Part shown: positions 32,379 through 40,722 of the stretch, piece by piece | Numbering within the stretch: the first letter of the stretch is position 1 | Layout of the letters: the number at the start of each line of letters is the position of its first letter | Source: Brassicibacter mesophilus | Lineage (GTDB): Bacteria; Bacillota; Clostridia; Tissierellales; Proteiniboraceae | Assembly: GCF_050433385.1 (NCBI RefSeq) | Contig: NZ_JBNPXI010000002.1 | Location: 393,585-457,584, forward strand | Length of the DNA stretch: 64,000 nucleotides | Direction of reading: 5' to 3' | Notes under the pieces: model-generated | The model's input: the letters and a program-made list of their open reading frames with translations, nothing else | Database searches by the model: none | Told to the model about the DNA's origin: nothing | Position numbers and translations under genes: made by a program

Positions 32379-33596
32379 CTAATTTATTATCTGACCTTCT
32401 TTAACTTTATGTCCATTTACAAAAATTTCGTCAAACATCTTTAACGTATACATTTTTTGTTTCTTCCCGTTAATTTCCACCTCTATTCTACTATTTTCAC
32501 CTTCACTGACAATAGTATACTCATCATTTGAACCTAATACTTTAATAGGTCTAAATTTGACTATTCCGCTGATATCTTTAATATAAACTCCTTTTAATCC
32601 ATCCTTCTCAGTTATAGCCTCATTGGGAATCATAAGTCCCTCATAGGTGTTTCTTAGTATCTTAACATCAATGTATCTCTCATTATAGAACCGATATAGA
32701 TAATCATCTACTTTAAATATGATTATCATATCGCTTTTGGAACTATTAACTTCAACTACATTGGCGCTTATTTTCTTCTCTTCTTCACCTATTTCCAAGA
32801 ACAATCTTTTTCCTTCCTTTAAGTCACTAAATATATCATTATCAACCTTTGCCATGATATACCATTTATAGTTGTCTATTATTTTAAATACAGAATCTCC
32901 TGGGTTAACCTCACTATTATTACTAACATTAGTCTGTTGTACATTTATAGTTTTAAAATCATCAGGCTTATATTCATCAAGTTTCTTCGCTCCATATATT
33001 TCTTCAAGTCCATCAATATTGTAGCTTAAAATACCCGCTTTATCAGAATATCTAACGGTCTTCAACTTATTTTTATCATCCAGAAGTTGCTGCTTCTTTT
33101 TCTTTAAACTTTCAATATTCTCTGCTGCAAGTGTTTTTTGTCCAGTAATAATCTGATGCTTGTCCATTTTTTGGAAAAGCTGATCTTTTAAATCATTGAC
33201 TCTCTGATAATCTTCATCAATTACACCTTCTTGGATTTCCTTAATAATGTTTTCAATATTAGCTTGATTCTTATCTATATCTTGTTTAAATACTTCTTTA
33301 GAATCACCAGATTGTGTCATAGATGCTATTTGTTTATCTATTTCATTTATTTGCTTCAGATAAGAGTCATTTCCATTTTTCGTAACTTCTAATATCTTTA
33401 TACCTTTTCCTACTTTATCTCCTTCGTTTTTATTAAACGAAATTCTGCCTTGAGCTTCGGATTTATAAACTGTCTCATCTTTTAATATTATACCTTTAAC
33501 AGCAACTACATCTTCAAGTTCACCAATCTCTACAGTAACAGTCTTTGAGTTTCCAGTTATTAAGGTAGGTATTATTCTAAATACAAGATATACCAA
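32379..33596 (-). CDS. HlyD-like membrane-fusion protein, main frame
   Basis: Adaptor-type protein with a barrel domain at residues about 10-65 (SEAQGRISFNKNEGDKVGKG), a long coiled-coil hairpin at about 75-175, a second barrel around 200-300 and a C-terminal domain. In monoderm clostridia this single gene is found near sepF without transporter or outer-membrane partners, so a surface-tethered envelope role is more likely than efflux. The frame opened at TTG 33596 cuts the membrane segment in half: upstream, the same frame continues LRLALVIIVLVYLVF back to an A10 tract. See the upstream segment at 33597-33667. Confidence 0.85.
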   Translation of the reverse strand: MVYLVFRIIPTLITGNSKTVTVEIGELEDVVAVKGIILKDETVYKSEAQGRISFNKNEGDKVGKGIKILEVTKNGNDSYLKQINEIDKQIASMTQSGDSKEVFKQDIDKNQANIENIIKEIQEGVIDEDYQRVNDLKDQLFQKMDKHQIITGQKTLAAENIESLKKKKQQLLDDKNKLKTVRYSDKAGILSYNIDGLEEIYGAKKLDEYKPDDFKTINVQQTNVSNNSEVNPGDSVFKIIDNYKWYIMAKVDNDIFSDLKEGKRLFLEIGEEEKKISANVVEVNSSKSDMIIIFKVDDYLYRFYNERYIDVKILRNTYEGLMIPNEAITEKDGLKGVYIKDISGIVKFRPIKVLGSNDEYTIVSEGENSRIEVEINGKKQKMYTLKMFDEIFVNGHKVKEGQIIN

Positions 33597-33667
33597 AACA
33601 ATTATAACTAAAGCTAATCTAAGTCGTCTTCGTTTTTGCCTTTTTTTTTTCTTTCATCTTGTGTCAT
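33597..33667 (-). other. Out-of-frame start of the HlyD-like gene at an A10 tract
   Basis: ATG at 33667 with GAGGTG upstream reads MTQDERKKK and meets ten A residues (33641-33650). After them the frame is shifted relative to the main gene, and reads into a stop. With 11 A residues the product would run MTQDERKKKRQKRRR into the membrane segment; with 9, a second ATG would be in frame. Confidence 0.75.
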
Positions 33668-33820
33668 TTCATCACCTCTTTAACCTAATATAATATTCTT
33701 CATTTGTTTTTAATATCCTTCATTAAATATATAAAAAAATAGTATAAATATAATCTTAGGTAATAAGAACTATTCTAAAACTCTGAATATCATTATTACA
33801 AGAAAACTCTGAATCAAATT

Positions 33821-34198
33821 TTATTTAAAAAACTTGCCATATTTACTAATTATTTTTACTTTTTTAATTTTATCAACTTTAAATCTTTTCACCTCATCAG
33901 TGTGTGTCACAACAATAATCTCATTTTCTTTAATCTTTGCGCCTATGAGAATTCCCTCTATTCTTTTGTTTTCTAAAAGTGTAAACTTTATCTCATCACC
34001 TGATTTGAGTTCCACACCTCCTAACACAAATACTTTCATATCCGTTTCATCTATATGTTCTTGAGTAATTGACTTTTTATTAATTATTATTGTATTGTCC
34101 TTTAAATACAACTTTTCTTTTATTACTACAAATATATATCCTATAGTACTCACTAATAATAACATTACTAATACGCTCTGCACATAATACAAATTCAT
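33821..34198 (-). CDS. Small membrane-anchored protein of unknown function
   Basis: 125 aa with one N-terminal membrane segment (about residues 6-26) and a soluble domain rich in lysine, valine and isoleucine with a beta-strand pattern: FVLGGVELKSGDEIKFTL, then RIEGILIGAKIKENEIIVVTHTDEVKRF. This looks like a small beta-barrel. I do not recognise a family. It lies between spoIVA and the HlyD-like gene with modest gaps on both sides. Confidence 0.6.
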   Translation of the reverse strand: MNLYYVQSVLVMLLLVSTIGYIFVVIKEKLYLKDNTIIINKKSITQEHIDETDMKVFVLGGVELKSGDEIKFTLLENKRIEGILIGAKIKENEIIVVTHTDEVKRFKVDKIKKVKIISKYGKFFK

Positions 34199-34272
34199 TT
34201 TTCTACCTACTTTCTAAATTAGAAATTCAGTTAAAAGTATATCATAAACTTATATTATAGAAAATATCTATA

Positions 34273-34304
34273 TAAAAAAATAAACAGGAAGGTAAAACCT
34301 TCCC
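34273..34304 (-). terminator. Terminator of spoIVA
   Basis: Perfect 7-bp stem GGAAGGT/ACCTTCC (34287-34303) followed by TGTTTATTTTTTT on the minus strand. Confidence 0.85.
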
Positions 34305-34306
34305 AT

Positions 34307-35785
34307 TTATATTATAATACAAATTAGCCCTCCACTACCTTCATTCACAATTCGTTGCAATGTTTTCTGCATCTTTCCTCTTGCATCTTCTGGCATCATA
34401 TTTAATTTGCTTTCGAGCTGTTCCTTTACTAAATCATGTAGAGATTTCCCAAACATATTTGATTCCCAGATCTTTGATGGATCACTTTCAAATTCATCTA
34501 ATAAATAATTTACTAGCTCTTCGCTTTGCTTTTCTGTACCAATTAATGGTGAAACTTCTGTTGTGATATCTGCTCTGATTAGGTGCAAGCTTGGCGCCAT
34601 TGCTCTAAGTTTAACTCCAAATCTATTTCCTTGTTTAAATATTTCTGGTTCTGCTAAATCTATTTCTTCTAAGCTCGGAGGGACTAATCCGTATCCTGTA
34701 AGCCTAGCATCAGCTAAAGCTTTCTCTATTTTAGTATATTCTTTCTTAGCCTTAGCTAAATTCGTAACCAATCCTAATATTTGATGTTCTCCTTCTATTT
34801 TATATCCAGTAAGCTCATTAAGTACTTTATAGAATAACCCGTTGTCTACATACATTTCTATGTTAGCTACGCCTTCACCAAGTTTTATCTCGTTTACTTT
34901 TACCTCTCTGATAACTTCAATTTTATTGAAGTCATTAATAGCTACATTTATTTCACTAAGTCTTTGTATATTTTTGATTATATCTTTAATTGAATTCAAA
35001 ATACTTGATTTTACCCAATGTCCCTTTGATAAGCCTTCAATCCATTTTGGTAAATTAATATTGATCTCTTTAATTGGAAATTCCATCAGTACTCTTTCTA
35101 GTATCTTGTTTACATCTAGCATTTGCATGTTCATACAATCGACAGTGATTACTGGAACCTTATATTTCTCTTCAAGATTTTCTCTAAGTGCAATTGTACT
35201 GTCTAAATCAGGGTGCTTTGAATTAAGTAAAACTACAAATGGTTTTTCTAGTTCTTTTAACTCGCTAACAACTCTTTCCTCTGCTTTTATATAATTTGAT
35301 CTGTCAATATCGGTTATTGAACCATCTGTAGTGATTACTATTCCAATTGTTGAGTGATCGGTTATAACCTTTCTAGTTCCTATTTCTGCAGCTTCTTCAA
35401 AAGGTATTTCTTTTTCATACCAAGGAGTAGTGACCATTCTAGGCATACTGTTCTCCTCATGCCCAAGTGCTCCTTTTACTAAATATCCTACGCAGTCAAC
35501 CATTCTGATTTTGAACTTAATGTTTTCTTTAAGTATTAAATCTATAGCTTCGTTTGGCACAAATTTAGGTTCTGTAGTCATGATAGTCTTACCAGAACCA
35601 CTTAGTGGTAGCTCATCATTAGCTCTTTCTTTTTTATATTTGTTTTCAATATTAGGCAATACTAGTAGTTCCATAAACCTTTTAATAAATGTTGATTTTC
35701 CTGTTCTGACTGGGCCAACTACGCCAACATAAATATCGCCATCTGTTCTTTCTGAAATATCACGGTATATATCAAACTTCTCCAC
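34307..35785 (-). CDS. spoIVA: Stage IV sporulation protein A (SpoIVA)
   Basis: ATPase that polymerises on the forespore surface to build the coat basement layer, anchored by SpoVM. With the GTG start at 35785 the protein begins MEKFDIYRDI, the same opening as Bacillus SpoIVA, and is 492 aa, the same length. Walker A GPVRTGKST is at residues 24-32, followed by MVDCVGYLVKGALGHEENSMPRMV-type switch regions near 95-120 and a LNSKHPDLDST stretch near 188. A TTG three bases upstream is too close to GGAGG. It has a sigma-E-like promoter and its own terminator; the SpoVM partner gene is at 4096. Confidence 0.97.
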   Translation of the reverse strand: MEKFDIYRDISERTDGDIYVGVVGPVRTGKSTFIKRFMELLVLPNIENKYKKERANDELPLSGSGKTIMTTEPKFVPNEAIDLILKENIKFKIRMVDCVGYLVKGALGHEENSMPRMVTTPWYEKEIPFEEAAEIGTRKVITDHSTIGIVITTDGSITDIDRSNYIKAEERVVSELKELEKPFVVLLNSKHPDLDSTIALRENLEEKYKVPVITVDCMNMQMLDVNKILERVLMEFPIKEININLPKWIEGLSKGHWVKSSILNSIKDIIKNIQRLSEINVAINDFNKIEVIREVKVNEIKLGEGVANIEMYVDNGLFYKVLNELTGYKIEGEHQILGLVTNLAKAKKEYTKIEKALADARLTGYGLVPPSLEEIDLAEPEIFKQGNRFGVKLRAMAPSLHLIRADITTEVSPLIGTEKQSEELVNYLLDEFESDPSKIWESNMFGKSLHDLVKEQLESKLNMMPEDARGKMQKTLQRIVNEGSGGLICIII

Positions 35786-35861
35786 CAAATTTCCCTCCTT
35801 TATATAATATTAGATATATTAAATCTAAAAATTATTTATCTAGTTATTTGTTAACAGTATA

Positions 35862-35892
35862 TATATATGATAACAACTATGAATAATATGAC
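35862..35892 (-). promoter_or_regulatory. Sigma-E-type promoter of spoIVA
   Basis: Minus-strand GTCATATT (35885-35892) matches the sigma-E -35 box, and CATATATA (35862-35869) resembles the -10 box CATACAMT, spaced 15 bases. This is the expected mother-cell sigma factor for spoIVA. Confidence 0.65.
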
Positions 35893-35900
35893 ATGCTAAT

Positions 35901-35932
35901 GAAAAAAGGACATACATTGTTTGTATGTCCTT
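35901..35932 (-). terminator. Terminator of the DUF512-der-plsY-gpsA unit
   Basis: Perfect 11-bp stem AAGGACATACA/TGTATGTCCTT (35906-35916, 35922-35932) and a T-run on the minus strand. The upstream arm reaches into the gpsA stop codon. Confidence 0.9.
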
Positions 35933-36959
35933 ACCAATCATAATCATCTTTACTAATTATGTCTTCCATTTCATGAGTCTTATCTCTTAACATTAGATTT
36001 GTAACTGAATTTTTAACATTAGAGCCTTGATATAATACATCATATATTTCTTCAGTTATTGGCATTCTAACTCCAAGCTTTTTAGAAAGTTGATACGCTG
36101 CTTTTGTGGTTTTAATACCTTCAACTACCATGCCAATTGATTTTATAGCTTGGTCTAGACTTTGACCTTGCCCAATAAGTATACCCGCTCTCCTGTTTCT
36201 ACTATGCATACTAGTACAGGTAACAATTAAATCACCTATTCCTGAAAGCCCTGCAAAAGTCATCTTATTAGCACCCATCTTTTCTCCCATTCTAGCAATC
36301 TCAACAAATCCTCTATTCATAAGTGCTGCCTTAGTATTGTCTCCATACTCTAATCCATCAGAAATTCCAGCTCCTAATGCTATGATATTCTTTAAAGAGC
36401 CTCCTAACTCAACTCCAATTACATCAGGATTAGTATAAACTCTAAATTTAGGTGCCATAAAAACATCTTGTATGTATTCTGCTATCTTGCGTTTATTTGC
36501 AGCTACCACTACTGTTGTTGGAATATCTTTAGCTACTTCTTCAGCATGAGATGGCCCCGATAAAACAGCATATTGTACATCTGGAATTTCTTGAGAAACT
36601 ACTTCTGATAATCTATGTAACGTGTTTGTTTCTATCCCCTTAGCTACATTAACAATAATTTGATTTTTACTAATTTCATTTTTTATAGACTTCATAGTAT
36701 CCCTTACTGCATGTGAAGGTACAGCAGAAACTATCACATTCTTTTTATAAACTGCTTTACTTATATCATTAGTAATACTAATATTGTTTGGTATCACAAC
36801 ACCTGGTAGATACTTCACATTCTCTCTAGTATAACTTATGTCATCACACTGTTTCTTATCTCTTAGCCATAAATCAATATTATACCCTTTTTTTGCTAAT
36901 AAAATTGCTAAAGCTGTTCCCCAGCTTCCTCCTCCAATTACTCCAATCTTTTCTTGCAC
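35931..36959 (-). CDS. gpsA: Glycerol-3-phosphate dehydrogenase [NAD(P)+]
   Basis: Reduces dihydroxyacetone phosphate to glycerol-3-phosphate, the backbone of membrane lipids. The Rossmann GVIGGGSWGTALA lies at about residues 6-18; KGIE, SGPSHAEE and KNIIALGAGISDGLE (catalytic lysine region near 190) follow. The GTG at 36959 has GGGGGT upstream and gives 342 aa; a TTG six codons earlier overlaps the plsY stop. With plsY, encoded just upstream, it supplies and acylates glycerol-3-phosphate. Confidence 0.96.
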   Translation of the reverse strand: MQEKIGVIGGGSWGTALAILLAKKGYNIDLWLRDKKQCDDISYTRENVKYLPGVVIPNNISITNDISKAVYKKNVIVSAVPSHAVRDTMKSIKNEISKNQIIVNVAKGIETNTLHRLSEVVSQEIPDVQYAVLSGPSHAEEVAKDIPTTVVVAANKRKIAEYIQDVFMAPKFRVYTNPDVIGVELGGSLKNIIALGAGISDGLEYGDNTKAALMNRGFVEIARMGEKMGANKMTFAGLSGIGDLIVTCTSMHSRNRRAGILIGQGQSLDQAIKSIGMVVEGIKTTKAAYQLSKKLGVRMPITEEIYDVLYQGSNVKNSVTNLMLRDKTHEMEDIISKDDYDW

Positions 36960-36973
36960 ATTTATACCCCCAA

Positions 36974-37573
36974 TCAATGAACCTTACTGCCTATTTTGGA
37001 TTCTTCTCCTTTTATAAGCCTATTAATATTGCTTCTATGTCTAAAAATAGCCATTGCTGACAAAATAACTGTAAAAATGAAATAATGCAAATTGAATGGC
37101 CTTACGATTATTAACCCAACTAATGGTAGCAATGCCATAGCTATAATAGAGCCTAAAGACACAAATCTAGTCTTAATAACAATTATGATACCAATAAAAA
37201 AGCATACAATTGCAGATAAATAATTAACTGTTAAAACAACACCAATAGTCGAAGCTATTCCTTTCCCACCTTTAAACCTCAAAAATATTGGCCAATTATG
37301 CCCAACTACAGCACTTAATCCTGCAATCAATCCTCCAGCTTCACCAAGAATAGCTCTTCCAATAACTACAGCAATACATCCCTTCAAAGCATCTACTGCA
37401 AAAGTAGCAGCGGCAATTTTAATGCCAAAAACTCTTAATGCATTAGTTGCTCCTGCATTCCCACTGCCATATTGCCTAATGTCAGTACTTTTTAAAAACT
37501 TTCCTAAAATATATGATGTCGCAAAATTGCCAAGTAAATAGCCAATCATTATCACCAAGGCGACTTCTTTCAA
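36974..37573 (-). CDS. plsY: Acyl-phosphate:glycerol-3-phosphate acyltransferase PlsY
   Basis: Integral membrane enzyme that transfers acyl groups from acyl-phosphate to glycerol-3-phosphate. About five membrane segments are present; the three conserved loops are seen as GSGNAGATNALR near residue 37-48, GHNWPIFLRFKGGKGIAST near 90-109 and a later FRHRSNI near 177. TTG start after GGGGG. It lies between der and gpsA; FakA, elsewhere in the window, could supply acyl-phosphate. Confidence 0.96.
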   Translation of the reverse strand: MKEVALVIMIGYLLGNFATSYILGKFLKSTDIRQYGSGNAGATNALRVFGIKIAAATFAVDALKGCIAVVIGRAILGEAGGLIAGLSAVVGHNWPIFLRFKGGKGIASTIGVVLTVNYLSAIVCFFIGIIIVIKTRFVSLGSIIAMALLPLVGLIIVRPFNLHYFIFTVILSAMAIFRHRSNINRLIKGEESKIGSKVH

Positions 37574-37575
37574 TA

Positions 37576-38892
37576 TTAATCCCCCTTTTCTCTAAACTCA
37601 AATTGAATAGGAGTACCTTCAAATCCAAAAGATTGCCTAATTTGGTTTTCTAAATATCTTGCATATGAGAAATGCATAAGCTCTTTATCATTAATAAAAA
37701 TAACAAATTTTGGAGGTTTTACTCCTACTTGAGTACCATAAAAAATCTTAAGCCTTCTCCCTTTGTCTGATGGCGGTTGATTCATAAGTACTGCCTCACC
37801 TATTATGTCATTAAGTACTCCTGTTGTTATTCTCATAGAATGGTTATTAGATACAGTCTTTATTAAGTCGAATATCTTGTTAACTCTTTTTCCAGTTTTA
37901 GCAGATATCATAATTATTGGTGCATATGTCATAAATGAAAGAGTATTTCTAATTTCCTCTTCAAATTTTAAGTATGTTTTATCTTCTTTCTCAACAACAT
38001 CCCATTTATTTACAACAATGATGCACGCCTTGCCATTATCATGTGCATATCCAGCTATTTTTGTATCTTGTTCAGTAACACCTTCAGTTGCATCTATTAC
38101 TATAATACAAACATCCGATCTCTCAATTGCAGTAAGTGATCTAATGACACTATATTTCTCAATACTTTCATCTATCTTTTTTCTCTTCCTCATTCCAGCA
38201 GTATCGATAAAAACATATTTATCATCACCAACTTCAAACGGGGTATCAATTGCATCTCTTGTAGTCCCTGGAATGTCACTTACAATAACTCTTTCTTCTC
38301 CAAGGACTTTATTGATTAAAGAAGATTTCCCTGCATTAGGCTTCCCTATGACAGCTACTTTAATAACATCCTCATTATACTCGGTGTCTTTATCTTCAGG
38401 AAAATTAGCGATAACTTCATCTAGTAAATCCCCTAATCCTAATCCTTGCCCAGCGGAAACAACCACTGGACTTCCTAACCCAAGTTCGTAGAACTCATAT
38501 ATTGTATCAGGTGTCTTAGGCGTATCTATCTTGTTGCATACTAAAATAACCTCTTTCTTTGTTTTTCTTAACATATCCGCAACTTCTTTATCAGTGGCTG
38601 TTAGTCCCTCGATTCCATCAACAACAAATAGAATTACATCTCCAGTCTCAATAGCAATTTCTGCTTGCTTCCTCATCTGTGATAAAATTATATCTTTACT
38701 GTCAGGCTCTATACCCCCAGTGTCAATTAATGTAAAATATTTGTTAAGCCACTCTCCTTCAGCATATATTCTATCTCTTGTAACTCCTGGCTTATCTTCC
38801 ACTATTGAAATTCTCTTTCCTGCTATTTTATTAAAAAGAGTAGATTTACCAACATTAGGTCTACCTACTATTGCTACTACTGGTCTTGACAT
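37576..38892 (-). CDS. der: Ribosome-associated GTPase Der (EngA)
   Basis: Essential tandem GTPase for 50S subunit assembly. Both G domains are seen: GRPNVGKST at about 9-17 with DTGG near 58, and GKPNAGKSS near 183-191 with DTAGMRKR near 230, then a C-terminal KH-like domain (about 350-438) that binds rRNA. ATG at 38892 has AGAGGTG upstream; a GTG six codons earlier overlaps that site. 438 aa is normal. It follows the DUF512 gene with 4 bases between, typical of clostridia. Confidence 0.97.
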   Translation of the reverse strand: MSRPVVAIVGRPNVGKSTLFNKIAGKRISIVEDKPGVTRDRIYAEGEWLNKYFTLIDTGGIEPDSKDIILSQMRKQAEIAIETGDVILFVVDGIEGLTATDKEVADMLRKTKKEVILVCNKIDTPKTPDTIYEFYELGLGSPVVVSAGQGLGLGDLLDEVIANFPEDKDTEYNEDVIKVAVIGKPNAGKSSLINKVLGEERVIVSDIPGTTRDAIDTPFEVGDDKYVFIDTAGMRKRKKIDESIEKYSVIRSLTAIERSDVCIIVIDATEGVTEQDTKIAGYAHDNGKACIIVVNKWDVVEKEDKTYLKFEEEIRNTLSFMTYAPIIMISAKTGKRVNKIFDLIKTVSNNHSMRITTGVLNDIIGEAVLMNQPPSDKGRRLKIFYGTQVGVKPPKFVIFINDKELMHFSYARYLENQIRQSFGFEGTPIQFEFREKGD

Positions 38893-38896
38893 CTGT

Positions 38897-40234
38897 TCAC
38901 CTCTTCTCACTTTCTAAAAGATTAATAAATTCCTTGCCTTCAACTTCAGAAACTAGTACTTTCGTGTTAAGTCTTTCTTCTAATTCTTTTAATGTAACAT
39001 TATCTAAAAAAATATCTTCATCTCTTTTTAACATAGATTTAGGTATAATAATTCCATCTTTTAATTCATATTTTCTTAATTGATTTTCTAAATCAGTAGC
39101 GGTTATGAGTCCAGATACTGTAATTGTCTCCCCAAAAAAGTTGTTAGTTATAGGCACTACTTTTAAGTTTAATCCTTTTATTTTTTCCATAATTTTTTGA
39201 GCTAACCCATTAATAAAATCATATGCTAGGGTACCAGTAGCTATTAAATAGCTTTTGTTCATTGTAACATTGTCTCCAATCGATGCAAGGGCATCAATAA
39301 CCTCAGTATCAAATGATCTCACAAGTCCAACACCATTTTCTATTTGAGGAAATCCCTCATATTCATCATACATAGGTGTGTCCTTACCTGCTAATAAGTA
39401 AAACTCATCAGAAGCAAATACAAATCTAGTTCCTATTTTTTCAATAAAAAATTTCTGTTTATCTTGAACATATTTTATTATATTATTCGCTTTATCATGA
39501 TCATATATCTTTAGGTCAAATAATTTTTCTCTGTACTTAGTTACACCTACTGGCACTACTGCAACACTAGAAACATTAGGATAAAGATTAACTAAATCAT
39601 TAAAAGTTTTTTCCAGCTGTTCCCCGTCATTAACTCCAGGTACTAATACAATTTGGCAATTCATATGTATTCCTGCCTCACTAAATCTTTTAAGAATATC
39701 ATATACTTTACCTGCATTTTTATTATTTAGCATCCTAATTCTTAAATCTGGATCTGTTGTATGAACTGAGATGTTAATGGGACTCAGTCTGTATTTAATA
39801 ATACGTTCGACCTCTTCTTCACTAAGATTTGTTAATGTTATAAAATTACCTTGTAAAAAAGAAAGTCTTGAATCATCATCCTTAAAATATAATGATTCCC
39901 TCATGCCTTTCGGCAGTTGATCTATAAAACAAAATATACACTTATTTCTACAGTTTTTTGCCCTATCAATTAAAGGATTTGTAAAAATAATACCTATATC
40001 TTCATCAAAATCTTTTTCGATCTCTAATTCCCAAACTTCCTCATCTTTTTTTTGAATTGCAACTACTATAAAATCATCAGTAATTAAATACTTATAGTCA
40101 ATTATATCATTTACTTGTTGATCGTTTATAGACAACAAAATATCACCTGGTTCAACTCCTAGTTCATCTGCTATACTACCTCTAATTACACTGCTAATTA
40201 TATTTCTATTCTCAGTTAAATTGTTGATCTCCAT
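38897..40234 (-). CDS. DUF512 protein with PDZ and radical-SAM-like domains
   Basis: 445-aa protein. A PDZ-like domain occupies about 1-75 (SIADELGVEPGDILLSING-type). A cysteine-rich start of a TIM-barrel fold follows, with RNKCIFCFIDQLPKGMR near residue 94: the CxxxCxxC pattern suggests an iron-sulfur cluster and radical SAM chemistry. The DUF512 domain covers the C-terminal half (about 280-440). The family is widespread in clostridia and usually beside der, but its substrate is unknown. Not a canonical radical-SAM enzyme, so chemistry is inferred. Confidence 0.85.
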   Translation of the reverse strand: MEINNLTENRNIISSVIRGSIADELGVEPGDILLSINDQQVNDIIDYKYLITDDFIVVAIQKKDEEVWELEIEKDFDEDIGIIFTNPLIDRAKNCRNKCIFCFIDQLPKGMRESLYFKDDDSRLSFLQGNFITLTNLSEEEVERIIKYRLSPINISVHTTDPDLRIRMLNNKNAGKVYDILKRFSEAGIHMNCQIVLVPGVNDGEQLEKTFNDLVNLYPNVSSVAVVPVGVTKYREKLFDLKIYDHDKANNIIKYVQDKQKFFIEKIGTRFVFASDEFYLLAGKDTPMYDEYEGFPQIENGVGLVRSFDTEVIDALASIGDNVTMNKSYLIATGTLAYDFINGLAQKIMEKIKGLNLKVVPITNNFFGETITVSGLITATDLENQLRKYELKDGIIIPKSMLKRDEDIFLDNVTLKELEERLNTKVLVSEVEGKEFINLLESEKR

Positions 40235-40328
40235 TTTATCTCCTTCTATAATTCAAATTGTATCAAAAATAAATCCAATTAAAATTTAGATTTATAAAGC
40301 TAATTAAATTAATGCACTATATTCGGTT

Positions 40329-40357
40329 ATGTTATCATTAAAATACAGTAAAATCAA
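40329..40357 (-). promoter_or_regulatory. Candidate promoter for DUF512-der-plsY-gpsA
   Basis: Minus-strand TTGATT (40352-40357), 17 bases, TAACAT (40329-40334), about 95 bases before the DUF512 start. Confidence 0.4.
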
Positions 40358-40468
40358 TAAAAAACATTTTAACTATTAAATCAAATACACGTTTATCCAT
40401 ACCTATTTATTATAGCATAATATGTGAAAAATAGACTTACTTATTTACTTTCATTTTAGAACATAAAT

Positions 40469-40504
40469 CTAAAGGTATAATGGAGTATTCCATTATACCT
40501 TTAG
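40469..40504. repeat. Perfect 16-bp inverted repeat after the YIEGIA pair
   Basis: CTAAAGGTATAATGGA (40469-40484) and its complement (40489-40504) flank GTAT. Neither side has a T tract, so this may be a factor-dependent terminator or a processing site for the upstream transcript, or an operator. Confidence 0.75.
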
Positions 40505-40516
40505 TCACCATGATCT

Positions 40517-40711
40517 TTAATGTCTTACAATTATAAAACATCCATTTTCTAAGTCATGAATCATCCCCGTTGTAGCCTTTGATATTAACAAAGATACTTT
40601 ATTCTTCTCGTTTTCATCTTTTACATAAAAAGTAGGAACACTTCCACCTGATACAGATCTTTCATCTGAAGTTATAATTGCTATAATAGTTTCTTTTATT
40701 CCAACATCCAT
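40517..40711 (-). CDS. Capping complex subunit for YIEGIA
   Basis: 64-aa protein matching the small partner of YIEGIA proteins: an MDVGIKETIIAIITSDERSVSGG start, then PTFYVKDENEKNKVSLLISKATTGMIHDLENGCFIIV. No catalytic residues are apparent. It overlaps neither neighbour and follows the YIEGIA gene by 11 bases, so both are made together. The pair is broadly conserved in spore formers, but its role is not well defined. Confidence 0.85.
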   Translation of the reverse strand: MDVGIKETIIAIITSDERSVSGGSVPTFYVKDENEKNKVSLLISKATTGMIHDLENGCFIIVRH

Positions 40712-40722
40712 ATAAACACTCC

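Noticed and set aside
33777..33814. Direct repeat AAAACTCTGAAT, two copies
   Set aside because: Twelve bases repeated in an AT-rich gap with no third copy or associated gene; likely chance.
37805..38491. Plus-strand ORF of 228 codons across der
   Set aside because: It is antisense to a clearly conserved GTPase, has serine- and threonine-rich low-information content and no ribosome-binding site. It is a shadow.
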